From contig JAGRIJ010000010.1 of the NCBI GenBank assembly GCA_020443295.1, positions 23,423-87,422 on the forward strand: 64,000 nt of DNA. Reading direction: 5' to 3'. Every line of letters begins with the position of its first letter. The stretch's first letter is position 1. Below, piece after piece: positions 48,252 to 57,532 of this stretch. A program made the position numbers and the translations under genes. Source of the stretch: Alphaproteobacteria bacterium (lineage in GTDB: Bacteria > Pseudomonadota > Alphaproteobacteria > Micavibrionales > Micavibrionaceae). A model generated the notes under the pieces. That model saw nothing but the letters and a program-made list of their open reading frames with translations. It made no database searches and was not told where the DNA came from.

Positions 48252-49880
48252 ATGGGGCAGGGTGGAGCGCCGGGGCTGACAACAGAACGCCCGACAACAT
48301 ACGAAATTCCCAATTATTCGAATTACGGTCACAGGCTTGCCTTGGGTGACGACGGTCATCACCGTGTGGAAGCTCCGCCGCACCGCCGGTTTGAATATTG
48401 TAATATCAACGTGACCGACCGTCATCTGAGTAACTATCAGGGCGATATTTCGCTGGTGAATATCGTTACGGCGGCAAGGGTCAGGCCACCGCCGGAACAG
48501 CCCCCCGAACCAGTGGTTGAAACCCGGGGCGGTCTCTATTTTGCTCACGGTTATGACGCCTACACCCCCAAGGATATTGTAACAGCCAGCGGCTATGAGA
48601 ACGTCGACCTGGACCACGTGGCTGACGCTCTCGTCCATAATCAGACGTTCGAGCTGAAAATGACCGCTCACGCCGATACGTCGGGAGACACGGCCAAAAA
48701 CCAGACTCTTTCGGAAAATCGCCTTCAGACAGCCGAGGCCTTGTTGATCGCGGCTCTGCAAAGGCAAGGTCTGACAGAGGTGCAGGCGCGCGCTCTCTAT
48801 GACCAGCGGGTGGCTCCTCACTCCACCATTATCGCGGAAGGCGAAACGAACGGCCCCGTACAAACCGAAGATGGAACCCGCCATCAGGGGAACCGCGTTG
48901 TAACATTTGATCTGATTACCCAGCCCGTACCGCCCGTGCGTCCGGAGGATATTATCAGTAAAGGAAGCGATCTTGATAACCACGAGCATATCGTCGTTGT
49001 GAATATGGGCACGGCGAGAAGGCAGTCGGAAATGCACTTTTTCCCCGAAGAGGGGACAAGGCACAATCCCGGACAATTTAATATCGCTGATGAAGATGTT
49101 CAGTTCGTCCTGAGAATAGACCCGCACCGAAACCTTAACGAGGCGCATCAGTTTACGGTCAATTTCTGGGCAAAAACCAATCAGGTCGCTGACAATACGA
49201 CTTTTCTGATTGAATCCGATCAACCCGGATCGGTCACAAGCGCATATAATTTTGAAACCGGAAAAATAGACATCAGCCTGAATGGTCAGGTCGCGGCCAG
49301 TATCTATATTCGCGATCACATCGACCCGGCTCTCATCCGTGTTGGGCAGGTTACAAGTGACGGCCATGTCACAGTTTCACCCCTGACAAATCTTGAGGAT
49401 GTCGCTCCCCTGAGCGAAGCGCGCAGAACCCCAAGAGATTCAAACCCGGTCACGGTAGCGGCCGATCGCATCGTTCAGCTCTCGGTGGAGGCAAAGCATT
49501 TATACATTGCGCATCCTAACGATCAGGCCGGATATCTGGCGGCGCTTAAGGAAAATCATTTCTCCGAAAGACTGGACGAAGCCTTGCAGGATTTGACTGA
49601 GCGGGGCATTTCGACGGAACCGCTGAAGCGGCTTCTGATCAACCAATATTCCAATCCGGAATCAGCCCTGTACCATCCCGACCAGTTGGTTTTCCCGTTC
49701 CAGACAATTCAGGGCCTGTATGAATCTGAAGTCAGCGCGCGGCATATCGAATTTCACGAAGGGCAGGATGCTTATCAGGCATTGACGGAAAGACTGACCC
49801 GCATTGCTTCTGCGGAAGCGACAGGCTCCAGCGCGACTATGGAACCCAGTACTCCGCTTCAGCCCCCGAAAAGAAACTAA
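48252..49880 (+). CDS. OmpA-like domain protein with lectin-like segment, no signal peptide
   Basis: A 542-residue protein. Residues 110-225 match the OmpA peptidoglycan-binding domain: LKMTAHADTSGDTAKNQTLS (compare GHADTxGxxxxNxxLS), RLQTAEALL, then GNRVVTFDL. Residues 290-350 (FTVNFWAKTNQVADNTTFL, IDISLNGQVAASI) resemble a LamG/concanavalin-like sandwich. The rest is unassigned. No signal peptide is seen in any alternative start, which is odd for a peptidoglycan binder; it may be cytoplasmic, exported by another route or have a mis-set start. It follows ETF-QO divergently. Confidence 0.65.
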   Translation: MGQGGAPGLTTERPTTYEIPNYSNYGHRLALGDDGHHRVEAPPHRRFEYCNINVTDRHLSNYQGDISLVNIVTAARVRPPPEQPPEPVVETRGGLYFAHGYDAYTPKDIVTASGYENVDLDHVADALVHNQTFELKMTAHADTSGDTAKNQTLSENRLQTAEALLIAALQRQGLTEVQARALYDQRVAPHSTIIAEGETNGPVQTEDGTRHQGNRVVTFDLITQPVPPVRPEDIISKGSDLDNHEHIVVVNMGTARRQSEMHFFPEEGTRHNPGQFNIADEDVQFVLRIDPHRNLNEAHQFTVNFWAKTNQVADNTTFLIESDQPGSVTSAYNFETGKIDISLNGQVAASIYIRDHIDPALIRVGQVTSDGHVTVSPLTNLEDVAPLSEARRTPRDSNPVTVAADRIVQLSVEAKHLYIAHPNDQAGYLAALKENHFSERLDEALQDLTERGISTEPLKRLLINQYSNPESALYHPDQLVFPFQTIQGLYESEVSARHIEFHEGQDAYQALTERLTRIASAEATGSSATMEPSTPLQPPKRN

Positions 49881-49959
49881 TCTTCTTTTTTTGCAGAACA
49901 TTCTGTTTTAGCCTGTTGGAACAGCGATTCTTTTCTGACAGGAAAACAGTAGGCGGCCC

Positions 49960-50793
49960 ATGACAAGGCATCAGTCTCAGATTGCAGCGCTTGAATGGTA
50001 CCTCGATCACGGGGTTTCAGAGCCTTTGGAGTCGGACCCGCAGGACCGCACCGCATGGCTGAATGCGCAACCCCTGACGCAGGAAAAACATGAAAAAATA
50101 CCCCCGCCGGAAGCCCCGGTGACCGCGCCTCCTGCGTTCTTGGGCACAGCCGAAGCGCGCACGGAAGCCGTTCGCCTGGCAGCCAGTGCCGCATCCTTGG
50201 AGGAGCTGCGTGAAGCCATCGGGCAGTTCGAAGGCTTCGCCATCAGCAAAACGGCAACGAACCTCGTCTTTTCCGACGGCAACCCGAAGGCTCCGGTTAT
50301 GCTTGTCGGAGAAGCGCCCGGCGCGGATGAAGACAGGCTTGGAAAACCCTTTGTCGGAGTCAGCGGGCAATTGCTGGATAAAATCCTGAAGGCGATCGGC
50401 CTCGACCGTCATTCAGAAGACCCTCTAAACTCTATCTATATCTCGAACATTCTTAACTGGCGCCCGCCCGGAAACCGCAACCCCAGCCCGGCGGAAATAG
50501 AACTCGCGATGCCCTTTATTGAACGGCATATCCAGTTGGCGCGCCCCAGGCTTCTGATTTTCTGCGGCGGTGTGGCCGCCAAGGCGTTGCTGAAGACCGA
50601 ACAGGGAATTTCCCGCCTCCGGTCCCGCTGGCATGACTATAAGACCGTGACACCGGAGTTGACCCGTTTATGCACCGATTCGATTCCGGCTCTTTGCACC
50701 TACCATCCGTCCTATTTGCTCAGGACCCCGGCCCAGAAAAAACTGTCATGGGCTGATATGCTTGAAATAGATAGCAAAATCAGAGCCTTGTGA
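49960..50793 (+). CDS. Type-4-like uracil-DNA glycosylase lacking the Fe-S cysteines
   Basis: A 277-residue protein with an N-terminal extension of about 100 residues. Catalytic motifs: VMLVGEAPGADEDRLGKPF near 108-126, ILNWRPPGNRNPSPAEIE near 165, and HPSYLLRTP near the end. Family 4 enzymes carry a [4Fe-4S] cluster with cysteines before the first motif and in the RPPGNR region. Here those positions lack Cys (for example NILNWRPPG). Alphaproteobacterial versions of this type exist. It removes uracil from DNA. Confidence 0.85.
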   Translation: MTRHQSQIAALEWYLDHGVSEPLESDPQDRTAWLNAQPLTQEKHEKIPPPEAPVTAPPAFLGTAEARTEAVRLAASAASLEELREAIGQFEGFAISKTATNLVFSDGNPKAPVMLVGEAPGADEDRLGKPFVGVSGQLLDKILKAIGLDRHSEDPLNSIYISNILNWRPPGNRNPSPAEIELAMPFIERHIQLARPRLLIFCGGVAAKALLKTEQGISRLRSRWHDYKTVTPELTRLCTDSIPALCTYHPSYLLRTPAQKKLSWADMLEIDSKIRAL

Positions 50794-50851
50794 ATTGTTT
50801 TGAAGATAAAACTGGACAAATTCCGGCAATTATATTACTTATCGCGCCATT

Positions 50852-52807
50852 ATGCAGGCAGACCACCTATGGAAGCAGAGCATAAGCGTAGCTTTATGCG
50901 CCGTGCTCTTTTTAAACGTCCTGTTGCCTCCCGTCAAAGCTTCGGGGCGTGTGCCCCTGCCTGCTCAAAAGCCCGCTCATGCGGAGTTTCTCAAAATCAA
51001 GCCCCGTGCGGAACAAGATCAGCACGCCAGTTTTGAATCGGAATTTATGGGGATAAACAAGAAGATAATAACCCTTCTTAATATCCCCGGCTTTGATCGT
51101 CTGGCAAAGCCGGACGGCAAATCGCCCCTCTCGGGCGAAAATGCGGCACTCTATAAAGAGATTTTCAAGCTGCAATCTTACGGCAAGATGAAACAGGCCG
51201 ATGAAAAGATCGCCCAGCTTACAGATCAGCGCCTGATGGCGGATGTGCTCTTTCAGCGTTATATGCACCCCACGGCCTACCGCTCGTCTTTTGAGGAACT
51301 GAGCGAGTGGCTGACGCGTTATCCGGATCACCCCGGCGCAGAACGCATTCATAAACTGGCCCTGAGCCGCAAGCCCGAAGGTGTTCAGGTGTCATGGGCC
51401 AATCTGAAATTCCGCAGCGAACTGCCGGAGGTCCGCGAGCCGAAAGTCGTCGTTGCCAAAAGTTATAAGAACAAGACCCCGCGCACGCCCGCGCAAAATC
51501 AGGCGGTCAAAGCCCTCAGCCTGAAGGTGAGGAGCCTCGTGCACGAAGGCGAGCCGTCCTTAGCCCTGGAAACGCTCTATACCGGGGAGGCCGTCCAGTA
51601 CATGGACGAAGCCGAGCGGGATAGCCTGAAAGCGCAGGTCGCCCTGGGATATCTCTATGACGGCCAGACCACGGCGGCAGAAGACCTTGCCAGGGAATGC
51701 CTCGAACGCTCCGGGAAATATGTCCCGCTGGCGGCTTGGGTGGCCGGCCTGAGCCTCTGGATGAAAAAGGATTATCCGCAGGCTGCGGTCTATTTTGAAA
51801 AAGCAGGCACCTCGCCTTACGCATCCGGGTGGCTGGCGTCCGGGGGTTCCTACTGGGCGGCACGGGCGCACACGCGCGCGAAAAACCTCAAGGAAGTCAG
51901 CCGCTGGTACCGCGAAGCGGCCAAACACTCCCGCACCTTTTACGGCCTTCTGGCCCTGCGCGCTCTGGGGCAGGATGTCCGTTTCAACTGGGAAAACGAA
52001 ACCTACACCTCTGAAGACGAACAAAAACTGCTCGCCACGGCCGAAGGCCGCCGCGCCATGGCTCTGGTCGCCGCCGGCCAGTACGATCTGGCGGAACAGG
52101 AACTCCTTCATTTTGATTACGCATCCAACCCCTCCATGCGCCCGGTGATTTTGGCGTATGCGGGGCATGTTGGTCTGTCCGAGGTTGCGCTTCGTCTGGG
52201 CAGTATGATCGATGCCCCCGGCGGCAAGCTGTATGATGCGGCGCTCTATCCCGTGCTTCCCTGGGAGCCGCAGGGCGGATACACGCTCGATCCCGCGCTG
52301 GTCCATGCGATTGTCCGGCAGGAATCGCGCTTTGACCCGCAGGCAAGAAGCCAGAGCGGCGCGTCCGGCCTGATGCAGATCATGCCCGGCACGGCCCGGC
52401 ACGTTCTGCGCTCGGCGTCCGTTTCGGATGATGATGTCAGCGCGCTGCTCTCCCGTCCGGAGGAAAACCTGACCATCGGACAGGCCTATATCCGGGAATT
52501 GCTGGCCGACAAAAACGTCAACGGCGATGTGATCTCGATGCTCGTGGCCTATAACGCCGGCCCCGGAAATCTGGCCCGGTGGAAAAAGAGAGTCGGCCCC
52601 GTAACCGATCCTCTGCTGTTTGTCGAGATGATCCCGGTTGCCGAAACCCGCATGTATGTAAAACGCGTCATGGCCAATTACTGGATCTACAGCCTGCGCG
52701 GCGGGCAGGGGGTTCGCACGCTCGAAGCCCTCTCCTCCGGCCAGTCCCCTCGGTACGCTTACGCGGTACAGGACGAAAACGCCTTCAAACTCGCCGCGAA
52801 CCAGTAA
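50852..52807 (+). CDS. slt: Soluble lytic murein transglycosylase
   Basis: A 651-residue periplasmic enzyme that cleaves the glycan strand of peptidoglycan, forming 1,6-anhydro products. The signal peptide is SVALCAVLFLNVLLPPVKAS. Residues 60-430 are helical repeats forming the ring-shaped domain. The catalytic SLT domain is C-terminal: QESRFDPQARSQSGA with E491, then GLMQIMPGTAR, and AYNAGPGNL. It starts about 58 bases after the UDG gene. Confidence 0.93.
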   Translation: MQADHLWKQSISVALCAVLFLNVLLPPVKASGRVPLPAQKPAHAEFLKIKPRAEQDQHASFESEFMGINKKIITLLNIPGFDRLAKPDGKSPLSGENAALYKEIFKLQSYGKMKQADEKIAQLTDQRLMADVLFQRYMHPTAYRSSFEELSEWLTRYPDHPGAERIHKLALSRKPEGVQVSWANLKFRSELPEVREPKVVVAKSYKNKTPRTPAQNQAVKALSLKVRSLVHEGEPSLALETLYTGEAVQYMDEAERDSLKAQVALGYLYDGQTTAAEDLARECLERSGKYVPLAAWVAGLSLWMKKDYPQAAVYFEKAGTSPYASGWLASGGSYWAARAHTRAKNLKEVSRWYREAAKHSRTFYGLLALRALGQDVRFNWENETYTSEDEQKLLATAEGRRAMALVAAGQYDLAEQELLHFDYASNPSMRPVILAYAGHVGLSEVALRLGSMIDAPGGKLYDAALYPVLPWEPQGGYTLDPALVHAIVRQESRFDPQARSQSGASGLMQIMPGTARHVLRSASVSDDDVSALLSRPEENLTIGQAYIRELLADKNVNGDVISMLVAYNAGPGNLARWKKRVGPVTDPLLFVEMIPVAETRMYVKRVMANYWIYSLRGGQGVRTLEALSSGQSPRYAYAVQDENAFKLAANQ

Positions 52808-52816
52808 TTCAATTCT

Positions 52817-53332
52817 CTACTCTATATAACTAAAAGAAAAACCTGATAGGTCTGAGAGTTTTTGAAGGCAATTAACCGCATTTTCCCAACTTTTATGAGC
52901 TTCTAAATAGTATCCTCTATAGCTAACAGGCACTACAAATTCATTCCCATTAGGATGTACCGGGCTATTTGAGATCAAATAACGCTTACTGCTTGTTTTT
53001 AAAGGTAAGTATGACTTTAGTTTAGTAAGATAGCCATGATCAAACATATGTTTCAAAACCTTCTCATAGACTTCGCTAACTGAACCTTCATAAGTTTGAC
53101 GATCAATTATTATTTTTCCACCTCTTTGTCTTGGGCCACGTTCATGAATATGAGAGTTTTTGCTAATTTTAGATGATCTTACCACCTCTTTTAACTCTGC
53201 TTCACCTTGATGATTGTCATAAAAATCAAGAAGTTTCTCTACAACGCTTCCAGGCGTATCAACAAGAGGAACAGCCAATGCTTGTAACCTTTCAAAAGTT
53301 GAGGTTGGAATTCTCATTACTTTGCTCATCAT
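52817..53332 (-). CDS. Ribbon-helix-helix domain protein
   Basis: A 171-residue protein. The N-terminus (MRIPTSTFERLQALAVPLVDTPG) has the beta strand plus two helices of a RHH DNA-binding domain, followed by a long C-terminal domain (about 100 residues, SVSEVYEKVLKHMFDHGYLTK, then GNEFVVPVSYRGYYLEAHK) that I do not recognise. It is strikingly A+T-rich compared with slt and alaS, which suggests recent transfer. A perfect inverted repeat lies in its promoter, as expected for an autorepressor. A regulator of a lost restriction or plasmid function is possible. Confidence 0.7.
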   Translation of the reverse strand: MMSKVMRIPTSTFERLQALAVPLVDTPGSVVEKLLDFYDNHQGEAELKEVVRSSKISKNSHIHERGPRQRGGKIIIDRQTYEGSVSEVYEKVLKHMFDHGYLTKLKSYLPLKTSSKRYLISNSPVHPNGNEFVVPVSYRGYYLEAHKSWENAVNCLQKLSDLSGFSFSYIE

Positions 53333-53341
53333 TTAATCTTT

Positions 53342-53391
53342 CCATTTATCCAGAATAATGTTACATTATTCTGGATAAATGGTTAAGTCAA
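53342..53391 (-). promoter_or_regulatory. Promoter with 19-bp perfect inverted repeat operator
   Basis: Two 19-bp arms (53342-53360 and 53364-53382) are exact reverse complements with a three-base spacer. On the minus strand TTGACT (53391-53386) and TAATGT (53368-53363) have a 17-bp spacer, so the palindrome overlaps the spacer and the -10. The start of transcription would be near 53356 and the RHH gene ATG is at 53332. This is a textbook autorepression layout. Confidence 0.75.
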
Positions 53392-53436
53392 GAAATTTTT
53401 TAACTACGATTGTCATTTCAATGGATTAAGCTTTGC

Positions 53437-54198
53437 TCACTGCACCAGCCTCAACGCCCCCTCCAGCAAGGCTAGGTCGCCCACCGCGATCACTTCCTTG
53501 CCCGAAGACAGGCCCAGAGGCTGCCCCTGCCAGTCGCACATGCGCCCCCCCGCGCCCTCGATAATCGGGATATGCGCGAGGAAATCATAAGGCTTCAGGT
53601 CCGCCTCGATCACGAGGTCGAGATGCCCCGACGCCAGCAGGCCGTAGGAAATGCAATCCCCGCCCCACGTGATGAAATGCACCTGCTCCTTCCACTTCTT
53701 GATGAAATCCGCCTCCCGGTGAAAGAACATGCCGGGGCTGGTGCTCGAACACCGCGCCTCTTTCAAAGACGGGCACGTCCGCACTTTGCACACCTGTCCG
53801 TTATGCAGGGTCTCCTCGCCCTGAATGCCGACCCAGCGGTCCTTCACGATCGGCTGGTCGATCACCCCCAAAATCGCCTCGTCCTCGTCACAAAGCGCGA
53901 TCAGTGTTCCGAACGTCGCGCGGCCTGAAATAAACGGCTTGGTCCCGTCGATCGGGTCGATCACCCACGTCAGCCCGCTCTCGCTTTTCTTGACCCCGAA
54001 CTCTTCCCCGAAAATCCCGTCCTGCGGCCGCTCCTCGGAGAGGATATCGCGGATGCGCATCTCCACCGCGCGGTCCGCCGCCGTGACCGGGCTTTCATCC
54101 GCCTTCGTTTCGCTGGTGTCGATCGCGCGGAAATAAGGGCGGATGATCTCACCGGCTGCGTCCGCTAATCTGTTGGCAAGCGCTCGAAATTCCTGCAT
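53437..54198 (-). CDS. Inositol-monophosphatase family phosphatase, probably HisN-type
   Basis: A 253-residue Mg2+-dependent phosphatase. I start at the ATG at 54198 (MQEFRALANRL); the frame stays open for another 340 codons antisense to alaS but that part has no protein character. Metal-site motifs: GIFGEEFG near 65-72, WVIDPIDGTKPFISG near 82-96, and YDFLAHIPIIEGAGG near 205-220. The GTKPFISG...FGTLIAL segment is typical of HisN histidinol-phosphatases, so histidine synthesis is the likely role. It is divergent from alaS. Confidence 0.88.
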   Translation of the reverse strand: MQEFRALANRLADAAGEIIRPYFRAIDTSETKADESPVTAADRAVEMRIRDILSEERPQDGIFGEEFGVKKSESGLTWVIDPIDGTKPFISGRATFGTLIALCDEDEAILGVIDQPIVKDRWVGIQGEETLHNGQVCKVRTCPSLKEARCSSTSPGMFFHREADFIKKWKEQVHFITWGGDCISYGLLASGHLDLVIEADLKPYDFLAHIPIIEGAGGRMCDWQGQPLGLSSGKEVIAVGDLALLEGALRLVQ

Positions 54199-54258
54199 AT
54201 ATAGAGACTTTCTGTAAACATGATAGTTCTGGGTTGAAGTAAGAATAGAGCGAAGAAT

Positions 54259-56925
54259 ATGAAGACAGTCAACGATATCCGCACCGAATATCTGGGTTTT
54301 TTCAAAAAGAACGGACATGAGATTGTGGCGTCCTCGCCTCTCGTGCCGCATAACGATCCCACGCTGATGTTCGCCAATTCCGGCATGGTGCAGTTTAAAA
54401 ACGTCTTCACCGGCGCCGAACACCGCGATTACACCCGCGCCACCACGGCCCAGAAATGCGTGCGTGCAGGCGGCAAGCACAACGACCTTGATAATGTCGG
54501 CTACACCGCCCGCCACCACACCTTCTTTGAAATGCTCGGAAACTTCTCCTTCGGCGATTACTTCAAGGAAGAGGCGATCACCTTCGCATGGGAACTCGTC
54601 ACCAAAAACTTCGGCATGCCGAAGGATAAACTGCTGGTGACCGTCCACTCCTCGGATGAACAGGCCGCCGGGCTTTGGAAAAAGATCGCCAGCCTTTCGG
54701 ATGACCGCATTATCCGCATCCCCACCGACGATAATTTCTGGATGATGGGCGATACCGGCCCCTGCGGCCCCTGCTCGGAAATTTTCTACGATCAGGGCGA
54801 CGCGCTGTTCGGCGGTCCTCCCGGAAGCAAGGATGAAGACGGCGACCGTTTCCTTGAATTCTGGAACCTCGTTTTCATGCAGTTCGAGCAGGAGCCGGAC
54901 GGCAAGGGTGGCCATAACCGCAAGCCTCTGCCCAAACCCTCCATCGACACGGGCATGGGACTGGAGCGCACCGCCGCCCTCATGCAGGGTAAACTGACCA
55001 ACTACGCCATCGATCTCCTGCGCGATATCATCGAGCACAGCGCCGATCTGACGGGCGTGGACCCGGACGGGGAACAGGCACCCTCCCATCGCGTCATCGC
55101 CGACCATCTGCGCGCCTCCGCCTTCCTGATGGCCGACGGCGTCATGCCCTCGAACGAGGGGCGCGGCTATGTCCTCCGCCGTATTATGCGCCGCGGCATG
55201 CGCCACGCGCACCTTCTGGGCGCGAAAGAGCCGCTGATGTACCGCCTTGTGCCCACCCTGATCGCCAAGATGGGCGAAGCCTACCCCGAACTCAAACGCG
55301 CCGAGGCGCTCATCGTCGCCACGCTCTCAAGCGAGGAAACACGATTCAAGACAACGCTCGACCGCGGCCTCAAAATGCTGGACGAGGAAACCGGAAAACT
55401 CGCCTCCGGTAAGAAGTTCCCCGGTGATGTGGCTTTCAAACTTTACGACACCTACGGCTTCCCGCTCGACCTGACTCAGGATGCGCTGAAAACCAAGGGC
55501 ATAGAAGTCGATGTCGCCGCCTTCGAAAAAGCCATGGACGAACAGAAAGCCCGCGCCCGCGCTGCGTGGTCCGGCACCGGTGAACAGGCCACTGAAAAAC
55601 TCTGGTTTGAAATCCTCGACGAAGTCGGCCCGACGGAATTTCTTGGATACGACCGCGAGAAATCCGAAGGTGCTGTGCTTGCCATTGTCAAAGACGGAAA
55701 AAAAGTCGAAAAGCTCGAAAAGGGCGAGCAGGGGATCATCATAGCAAACCAGACGCCCTTCTACGCCGAAAGCGGCGGTCAGGTCGGCGATAAAGGAACG
55801 CTCAAAACCGAAAGCGCTGAACTTGAAGTTCTGGATACCAAAAAACAGGTTCATTCTCTCTGGCTGCATGTAGTGGAGTGTAAAAAAGGAGGCGTTAAAA
55901 ACAAGGATGCGATCATTATGGAAGTCGATCACGCCCGCCGGGGAATGATCCGCTCCAACCACTCCGCCACCCATTTGCTGCACGAAGCGTTGCGCCGTGT
56001 ACTCGGTGAACATGTCAGCCAGAAAGGCTCGTTGCAGGACGCGGAAAGAACGCGCTTTGATATCAGCCAGCCTGTAGCCATGACCGCGCAGCAGATCGAA
56101 GAAGTCGAAGCCATCGTGAACGAAGAAATCCGCGCCAACACGCCCGTTGAAACGCGCGTCATGCCGCTGGAGGAAGCCCGCAACACGGGCGCCATGGCCC
56201 TGTTTGGCGAAAAATACGCCGATGAAGTGCGCGTCGTTGCCATGGGCACCAAGAAAGAGGGCGCGAACAAACCCTTCTCTGTTGAACTCTGCGGCGGAAC
56301 CCACGTCAAACGCACGGGCGATATCGGCTTGCTGAAAATTATCTCCGAAAGCGCCTTGTCCTCGGGTATCCGACGCGTCGAGGCTTTAACGGGTGCGAAT
56401 GCTTTGCGCTATTTCGAGCAGCAGGACCAGACTCTTCAGCAAGTCGCGGGCACTTTGAAAGCCAGTCCCGCCGAAGTGCTGGAGCGCGTAAAAAATCTTT
56501 CCGAAGAAAAACGCAAGCTGGAGAAAGAAGTCTCCGACCTCCGCCGCCAGTTGGCGATGGCCGGTCCCGCAAACACATCCGACGGAGCAGGGGATGTCCG
56601 TGATATCGGCGGGATCAAATTCACGGGACGCGTCCTGAAGGATTTCCCGGCCAAGGACCTCAAGCCCATGGCCGACGATCTGAAGAAAAAACTCGGCTCC
56701 GGCGTGATCGTACTTGTCGCCACGGCTGAGGGCAAAGCCTCCATCGTTGTGGGCGTCACCGACGACCTGACGCAAAAAGTCAGCGCGGTGGAGCTGGTCA
56801 AGATCGGAGCGCAGGCGCTGGGCGGCTCCGGTGGTGGTGGCCGTCCCGACATGGCGCAGGCCGGAGGCCCGAACGCGGAAGCAGCCAACGATGCGCTCAG
56901 CGCGATTGAAAAAGCTCTGGCTTAA
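54259..56925 (+). CDS. alaS: Alanyl-tRNA synthetase
   Basis: An 888-residue class II synthetase, full length. It starts with the aminoacylation core ([20 protein letters not shown]), has the editing-domain zinc motif [13 protein letters not shown] with [13 protein letters not shown], and a C-terminal DHHA1-type domain ([15 protein letters not shown]). It charges tRNA-Ala and clears mischarged Ser and Gly. It is housekeeping and ends three bases before the convergent small gene at 56929. Confidence 0.98.
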   Translation: MKTVNDIRTEYLGFFKKNGHEIVASSPLVPHNDPTLMFANSGMVQFKNVFTGAEHRDYTRATTAQKCVRAGGKHNDLDNVGYTARHHTFFEMLGNFSFGDYFKEEAITFAWELVTKNFGMPKDKLLVTVHSSDEQAAGLWKKIASLSDDRIIRIPTDDNFWMMGDTGPCGPCSEIFYDQGDALFGGPPGSKDEDGDRFLEFWNLVFMQFEQEPDGKGGHNRKPLPKPSIDTGMGLERTAALMQGKLTNYAIDLLRDIIEHSADLTGVDPDGEQAPSHRVIADHLRASAFLMADGVMPSNEGRGYVLRRIMRRGMRHAHLLGAKEPLMYRLVPTLIAKMGEAYPELKRAEALIVATLSSEETRFKTTLDRGLKMLDEETGKLASGKKFPGDVAFKLYDTYGFPLDLTQDALKTKGIEVDVAAFEKAMDEQKARARAAWSGTGEQATEKLWFEILDEVGPTEFLGYDREKSEGAVLAIVKDGKKVEKLEKGEQGIIIANQTPFYAESGGQVGDKGTLKTESAELEVLDTKKQVHSLWLHVVECKKGGVKNKDAIIMEVDHARRGMIRSNHSATHLLHEALRRVLGEHVSQKGSLQDAERTRFDISQPVAMTAQQIEEVEAIVNEEIRANTPVETRVMPLEEARNTGAMALFGEKYADEVRVVAMGTKKEGANKPFSVELCGGTHVKRTGDIGLLKIISESALSSGIRRVEALTGANALRYFEQQDQTLQQVAGTLKASPAEVLERVKNLSEEKRKLEKEVSDLRRQLAMAGPANTSDGAGDVRDIGGIKFTGRVLKDFPAKDLKPMADDLKKKLGSGVIVLVATAEGKASIVVGVTDDLTQKVSAVELVKIGAQALGGSGGGGRPDMAQAGGPNAEAANDALSAIEKALA

Positions 56926-56928
56926 GGA

Positions 56929-57174
56929 TTATCCCTGAAACGTTTTCAGGATTTCTTCGAACTCGGCCTCGGTAATTTCCTCCAGATCGTCAGGCGCTCC
57001 GATCAGGATATCCGGAATATAGGAATTATCGACGATCAACCGACCGTTCTCGGAAGATGGAATCTCCGCCATAAAAGGATCGTCGTTCTGGTTAAAAGCA
57101 ATCCGGACAGGAACGCTGCCGAGCCTGTAAAAAGCATAGCGGGTCAGGATATTTTCAGGAAAGGCTGATTCCAT
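56929..57174 (-). CDS. Small protein downstream of RelA/SpoT-like gene, member of shared small family
   Basis: An 81-residue acidic soluble protein. FYRLGSVPVRIAFNQ near the N-terminus and TEAEFEEILKTFQG at the end resemble the proteins at 57180-57476 and 235-480. It has the same length as the latter (81). It lies five bases after the 98-residue gene and has no clear ribosome site, so coupled translation is likely. No named family is recognised; a binding partner of the RelA/SpoT-like product is inference. Confidence 0.7.
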   Translation of the reverse strand: MESAFPENILTRYAFYRLGSVPVRIAFNQNDDPFMAEIPSSENGRLIVDNSYIPDILIGAPDDLEEITEAEFEEILKTFQG

Positions 57175-57179
57175 TGTGA

Positions 57180-57476
57180 TTATCTGGCGAAGTCGAGTTC
57201 CGAACTGCCGCCAGGGGCACGGGACTCGGTAAATGCAGGAAGAACCTCACCGAAGAATTCACCTTTGTTGACTTCCTTCCCGTCCGCGAAAGTTCCTAAA
57301 AACAGGTCCTGCTCAAGAGGGAGCCATATAAAACCTCTATCTTGTGTGCCTAAACGAAAAGCGGCAACAGGAATTTCTTCAGGGGTTTGGGTAAAATCAA
57401 TAATGATAGGCGTACCGTCTAGAGAATAAAAACGCCTGTTAGTGTTAATGTCCTGAGAAGGTAATTTAATATTCAT
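57180..57476 (-). CDS. Small protein downstream of RelA/SpoT-like gene, second paralogue
   Basis: About 98 residues when started at the ATG at 57476, preceded by GGAG at seven bases; a frame from 57509 is also open. RRFYSLDGTPIIIDFTQ and NKGEFFGEVLPAF match the pattern of the 81-residue neighbour and of the 235-480 protein, suggesting tandem duplication. No signal peptide. It follows the RelA/SpoT-like gene by about 56 bases. A perfect palindrome overlaps its ribosome site. Confidence 0.7.
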   Translation of the reverse strand: MNIKLPSQDINTNRRFYSLDGTPIIIDFTQTPEEIPVAAFRLGTQDRGFIWLPLEQDLFLGTFADGKEVNKGEFFGEVLPAFTESRAPGGSSELDFAR

Positions 57477-57483
57477 AATATCT

Positions 57484-57495
57484 CCATCGCGATGG
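57484..57495. repeat. Perfect 12-bp palindrome at a ribosome site
   Basis: CCATCGCGATGG is its own reverse complement. It covers the GGAG ribosome site of the 98-residue gene. It may be an operator or processing site; with so short a length chance is also possible. Confidence 0.35.
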
Positions 57496-57532
57496 AAAAC
57501 TGATATCAAAATTTATAGTTGCTACGCAAGTT

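Noticed and set aside
48219..49367. Minus-strand frame of 382 codons
   Set aside because: It overlaps the OmpA-like gene antisense; the plus-strand product has recognisable domains.
54199..55212. N-terminal extension of the phosphatase frame
   Set aside because: It lies antisense to alaS and shows no protein family character; the phosphatase homology starts at 54198.
55327..56304. Minus-strand frame of 325 codons
   Set aside because: Shadow of alaS.
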